64,000 nucleotides of DNA, taken from Dama dama. Its lineage: Eukaryota > Chordata > Mammalia > Artiodactyla > Cervidae. The notes under the pieces were generated by a model that saw only the letters and a program-made list of their open reading frames with translations, searched no databases and had not been told where the DNA came from. A program made the translations under genes and the position numbers. Position 1 is the first letter of the stretch; each line of letters opens with the position of its first letter. Below, piece after piece: positions 61,065 to 64,000 of the stretch. The stretch spans positions 38,595,501 through 38,659,500 of the forward strand of contig NC_083710.1 in NCBI RefSeq assembly GCF_033118175.1. Reading direction: 5' to 3'.

Positions 61065-62879
61065 TCAGGAATAACTAAATAGCATGAGCTCAGAGAAAAG
61101 GAGGAAAACGGAGCCGCACCCAGCACACTGCATCGCAGCGAGTGGTTAATGTTGGTGAGGCATTCTTCTTTGCAATATACAGGAGTGACTTGAGGGCAGG
61201 GGAGGTGGATGCATGTTCTAAACACCAACAGTGCTGACACTCCCTCCTCCACAGGGCTGTGTTTTAATCCATTGTCCATGTTTAGGGCTGTTTAGGATGG
61301 CATCGTTTACCTCAATACGTTATATACACAGTGAAAGGACAATGAAGAATTCTTAGTGTTTCTAAGCATAGGCCAACATGGAGAGAATGCTACATTTTGA
61401 ATCAGTTCTCAGTGAAAAGCTACAATGAGATCCATTTGATGGTGCCCATTAGTAGTCTTTGAATGTTTCTTTAATGACAGCTAGATTTTTCTTAGTGTGC
61501 TTTCCATCCTTCCAAACAGGGTTGGGTGTCCATGGAAGGGGTTTCAAGTATGTATCTGACTATGTGGATTTCAAATGGGATAGTTAACCAGTGATGAACC
61601 CAAACCTAAAAACTATGGCTTTTTCCTCTGCAAAAAAAATGATTGGAATGTGAACTAAATTTGAAAACATAAATTGAAGCAAAACACCAATATTCATCAC
61701 TTAAAGAAAAAAGGCATGCTCCCCTTTGCTGAGTTGTAGAAAACCATTTGCACTATAACATAAAATACAGGACCAGATCCTGAGTCTCTGACATATTCTT
61801 TTCCACAGAACAAGATGCAAAGGGATGTTCCCCACAATTCATAACTCCTGGATCTACAGAAGATCAAGTGAAAAAAGCAAAACAAGACAACATAGCAAGG
61901 TAGAAAGAGGACAGTCTTCAGAACCCTGCCACCTGGCAGGCTGGACAAGTTCATGAATAATCCTGAGACCAGTTTCCTCATCAGATGGTATTTGCCACGT
62001 ACTTGTTTTGAGAATAAAAACAGAGAGACCATGGAAAATGCCTGGTACCTAAAAGAGATTCAGTAAAAGTTATTAATGAGCATAAATTAATGTTATGTAC
62101 ACAGTAAAGCTATTTTCAACAAAGGAACAATAAAGAGGAAATGATATGTATGAAGACTATTCATAACAAAGGGAAAAGCAACAAAACAAGAAACCTTTTA
62201 AGACAGTATGACCCCCACCACACAGACGCACGTTTGCCTGGGGCGGGAGGGCAGGAGGGAACCCTGGTGGACCTGCAGGATGCCTGGCCCTGCTGGTCAC
62301 AACCATGAACTCTCCGTGTATTTGTGCTCTAGTTCACAGACTTTCAATGGTGGGCTGAATGTTACTTACATAATGAAAAACACTGTTTTTGAATTTTGAA
62401 AGCTAAACGATGCCCTTTTCCATAAAAATCACCTCCTTCCTAGAAGAGACATTCAAAATATTGTTTTCTATACTCCAGAGCTGTTTGCATAATTGCTCAT
62501 AATAATTTCATTCAGTTCATCATTTATTGAGCGCCCGTGTGCCAGGGTCCAGGAGGAAACAAAATAAATGAGATAGGGTCCTGTCCTCATTATGTCCCTT
62601 GACAATAACAATGGTGGTGGTTCTCCTATTGTAAATCAGTTTGTTCATTAGGCTTCCAGGGAAACAGAGAAGGGGGGAGGGGTGGGAGGGTGATTGAAAG
62701 GCACTGTGGGGGCTGTCTTGGCAAATTCCAAGTTGGGCAGGCTTGCAGGCTGAAACTCTGGAGCACAGCAGAAATTTCCTGCACTTCAGGGAAACCTCAC
62801 TTCTGCTTCTCCTTCTTCTTCTTTTTTTGTTTTTGTTGTTGTTGTTGTTGTTGTTTAAGAATGAGCATTCTTTTTTTTT
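61065..62879. other. Upstream intergenic DNA apart from MIR
   Basis: No gene recognised. A (ttg)n run lies at 62834-62856 within a pyrimidine-rich stretch 62807-62860. The stretches 59440-60075, 63017-63600 and 63815-64000 are also without recognised features. Confidence 0.55.
61910..62085 (+). mobile_element. MIR SINE
   Basis: ctgagaccagtttcctcatc, gagaataaaaacagagagac and aatgcctggtacctaaaaga in MIR order. Confidence 0.6.
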
Positions 62880-63016
62880 TAATTTTTACTTATTTTTTCT
62901 ATTTTTTAACCATGCTGGCAGCATGTGGCAGCTTAGTTCCCTGACCAGGGATCGAACTTGTGCCCTCTGCAATGGAAGCATGGAGTCTTAACCACTGAAC
63001 TTCCAGAGAAGTCCCC
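62880..63016 (-). mobile_element. CHR-type tRNA-derived SINE
   Basis: Antisense copy: gcatgtggcagcttagttcc, cagggatcgaacttgtgcc, agtcttaaccactgaac, ttccagagaagtccc. Confidence 0.8.
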
Positions 63017-63603
63017 TCACTTCTGCTTCTAAGGTTAAATTGACTGGATCAGGCCAGCCAGGTTAGCTAGGATCATCTCTCCTGCTTCAAGCCATGTGGT
63101 CCAGACATTAACGACATCACACATACTGGAGAGCAAGCCTGGTGGATGGTTTGATTGGGTGACAGGGGGGCTGCAGCCTCTCCAGGTGGACACCTCACAC
63201 TGACCACCCGGGCACCCAACTTTCCTCTCCCTCATCTTCTCCTACTTCCTCCTTTGCTTAAAGCCACTCATATCTCAGCTCATTTCAGAAAGAGGGCTCT
63301 CAGCAAACAACATTCTTGCTGACCCTCAGTCTTCCCTCCCAGGACCGGCAGGACCCACACTTGGTTGTTGTGGAACTCTCCATGGAACTGAACCATCGTT
63401 ACTCAAACACAGTGTCATTACTACAGGGTGTAAGAGCTCTCTCACTAGATGGTGTTCTTATTCTGGGTAGGTTGCAGCCTTGATCTTGGTGAAACTAGGC
63501 TGGAGAGGGACCAGGGAAGTCACGCACAGCAAAACCCCTGCCTGTTAGCCACATGTCAAGTGTGAGGAGCCAACACTGCCGGCTCCAAATGTTCTGAGAT
63601 TCC

Positions 63604-63814
63604 TTGTGCTTGCTCAGTCGTGTCCGACTCATTGCAACCCATGGAATGTAGCCCTCCAGGCTCCTCTGTCCATGGGATTCTCCAGGCAAGAATACTGGAG
63701 TGGGTTACCATTTCCTTCTCCAGGGGATCTTCCCCACCCAGGGATCGAACTCCCATCTCCTGTGACTCCAGGCATTGGCAGCTGATTCTTTACCATTGAG
63801 CCACCAGGGAGGCC
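63604..63814 (-). mobile_element. Bov-tA type SINE
   Basis: Antisense copy from gtgcttgctcagtcgtgtcc to gagccaccagggaggcc. Confidence 0.92.
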
Positions 63815-64000
63815 AAGGGATTCATTAACTTTTACCTTTCTATCAAGCAGGCTCTTGTTTGGACTTACTTGAGGCTGTGGTCCCTCACTTAGTCACATAC
63901 CTGGCCTTGCTCATGGCATCTGTGTCTACACTGCAGTCATTCTATCCCCAGGGATTCCAGGCAACATCTGGAGATCTGTTTGGCTGCCACCAATGGGGGA

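Overview
The window is nuclear DNA from a ruminant, most likely a bovid such as cattle, sheep or goat. Two things in the sequence show this: about fourteen copies of the bovid tRNA-Glu-derived SINE (Bov-tA type, with the typical cctggtggctcag and tgggttgccatttcc blocks) and a 3' fragment of the BovB (RTE) LINE. The species cannot be fixed from the sequence alone. No bacterial, phage or organellar DNA is seen, and almost every open reading frame of 60-435 codons is a chance frame in GC-rich or repetitive DNA.

The one protein-coding gene I can support is FGF9 (fibroblast growth factor 9) on the minus strand, with all three coding exons present and intact: exon 1 at 51637-51361, exon 2 at 42618-42515, exon 3 at 26438-26193. 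Together they give a 208-residue protein with consensus splice sites and introns of 8.7 and 16.1 kb. The 3' UTR runs to a cluster of AATAAA signals at 23748-23778 and carries AU-rich elements. A TATA box lies at 51883-51878, and the 5' UTR holds a short in-frame uORF and a long pyrimidine tract. GC-rich, CpG-rich DNA surrounds the promoter (52.3-54.7 kb) and fills part of intron 1 (48.05-50.2 kb).

Layout from left to right: 1-23.3 kb is intergenic DNA downstream of FGF9 (MIR, MLT1 LTR, a 750-bp GAT/GGT satellite, a nested L1 block at 12.9-17.2 kb flanked by a 240-bp direct repeat, and several SINEs). 23.7-26.2 kb is the FGF9 3' UTR, 26.2-51.6 kb the gene body, and 51.6-54.7 kb the 5' UTR, promoter and CpG-rich DNA. 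54.7-64 kb is intergenic DNA upstream, with old L1 sequence, SINEs and a striking nested inverted repeat at 60.3-60.5 kb.

Observations most worth a second look: the FGF9 protein has Phe at residue 162, where the human protein (from memory) has Tyr, a position tied to a mouse mutant phenotype; the 5' UTR is open in the FGF9 frame for 50 codons and would encode a signal-peptide-like hydrophobic run, cut off from an in-frame uORF by one TGA; and the nested cruciform-type palindrome at 60.3-60.5 kb. Repeat family names and comparisons with human FGF9 come from memory of consensus sequences, not from a search.
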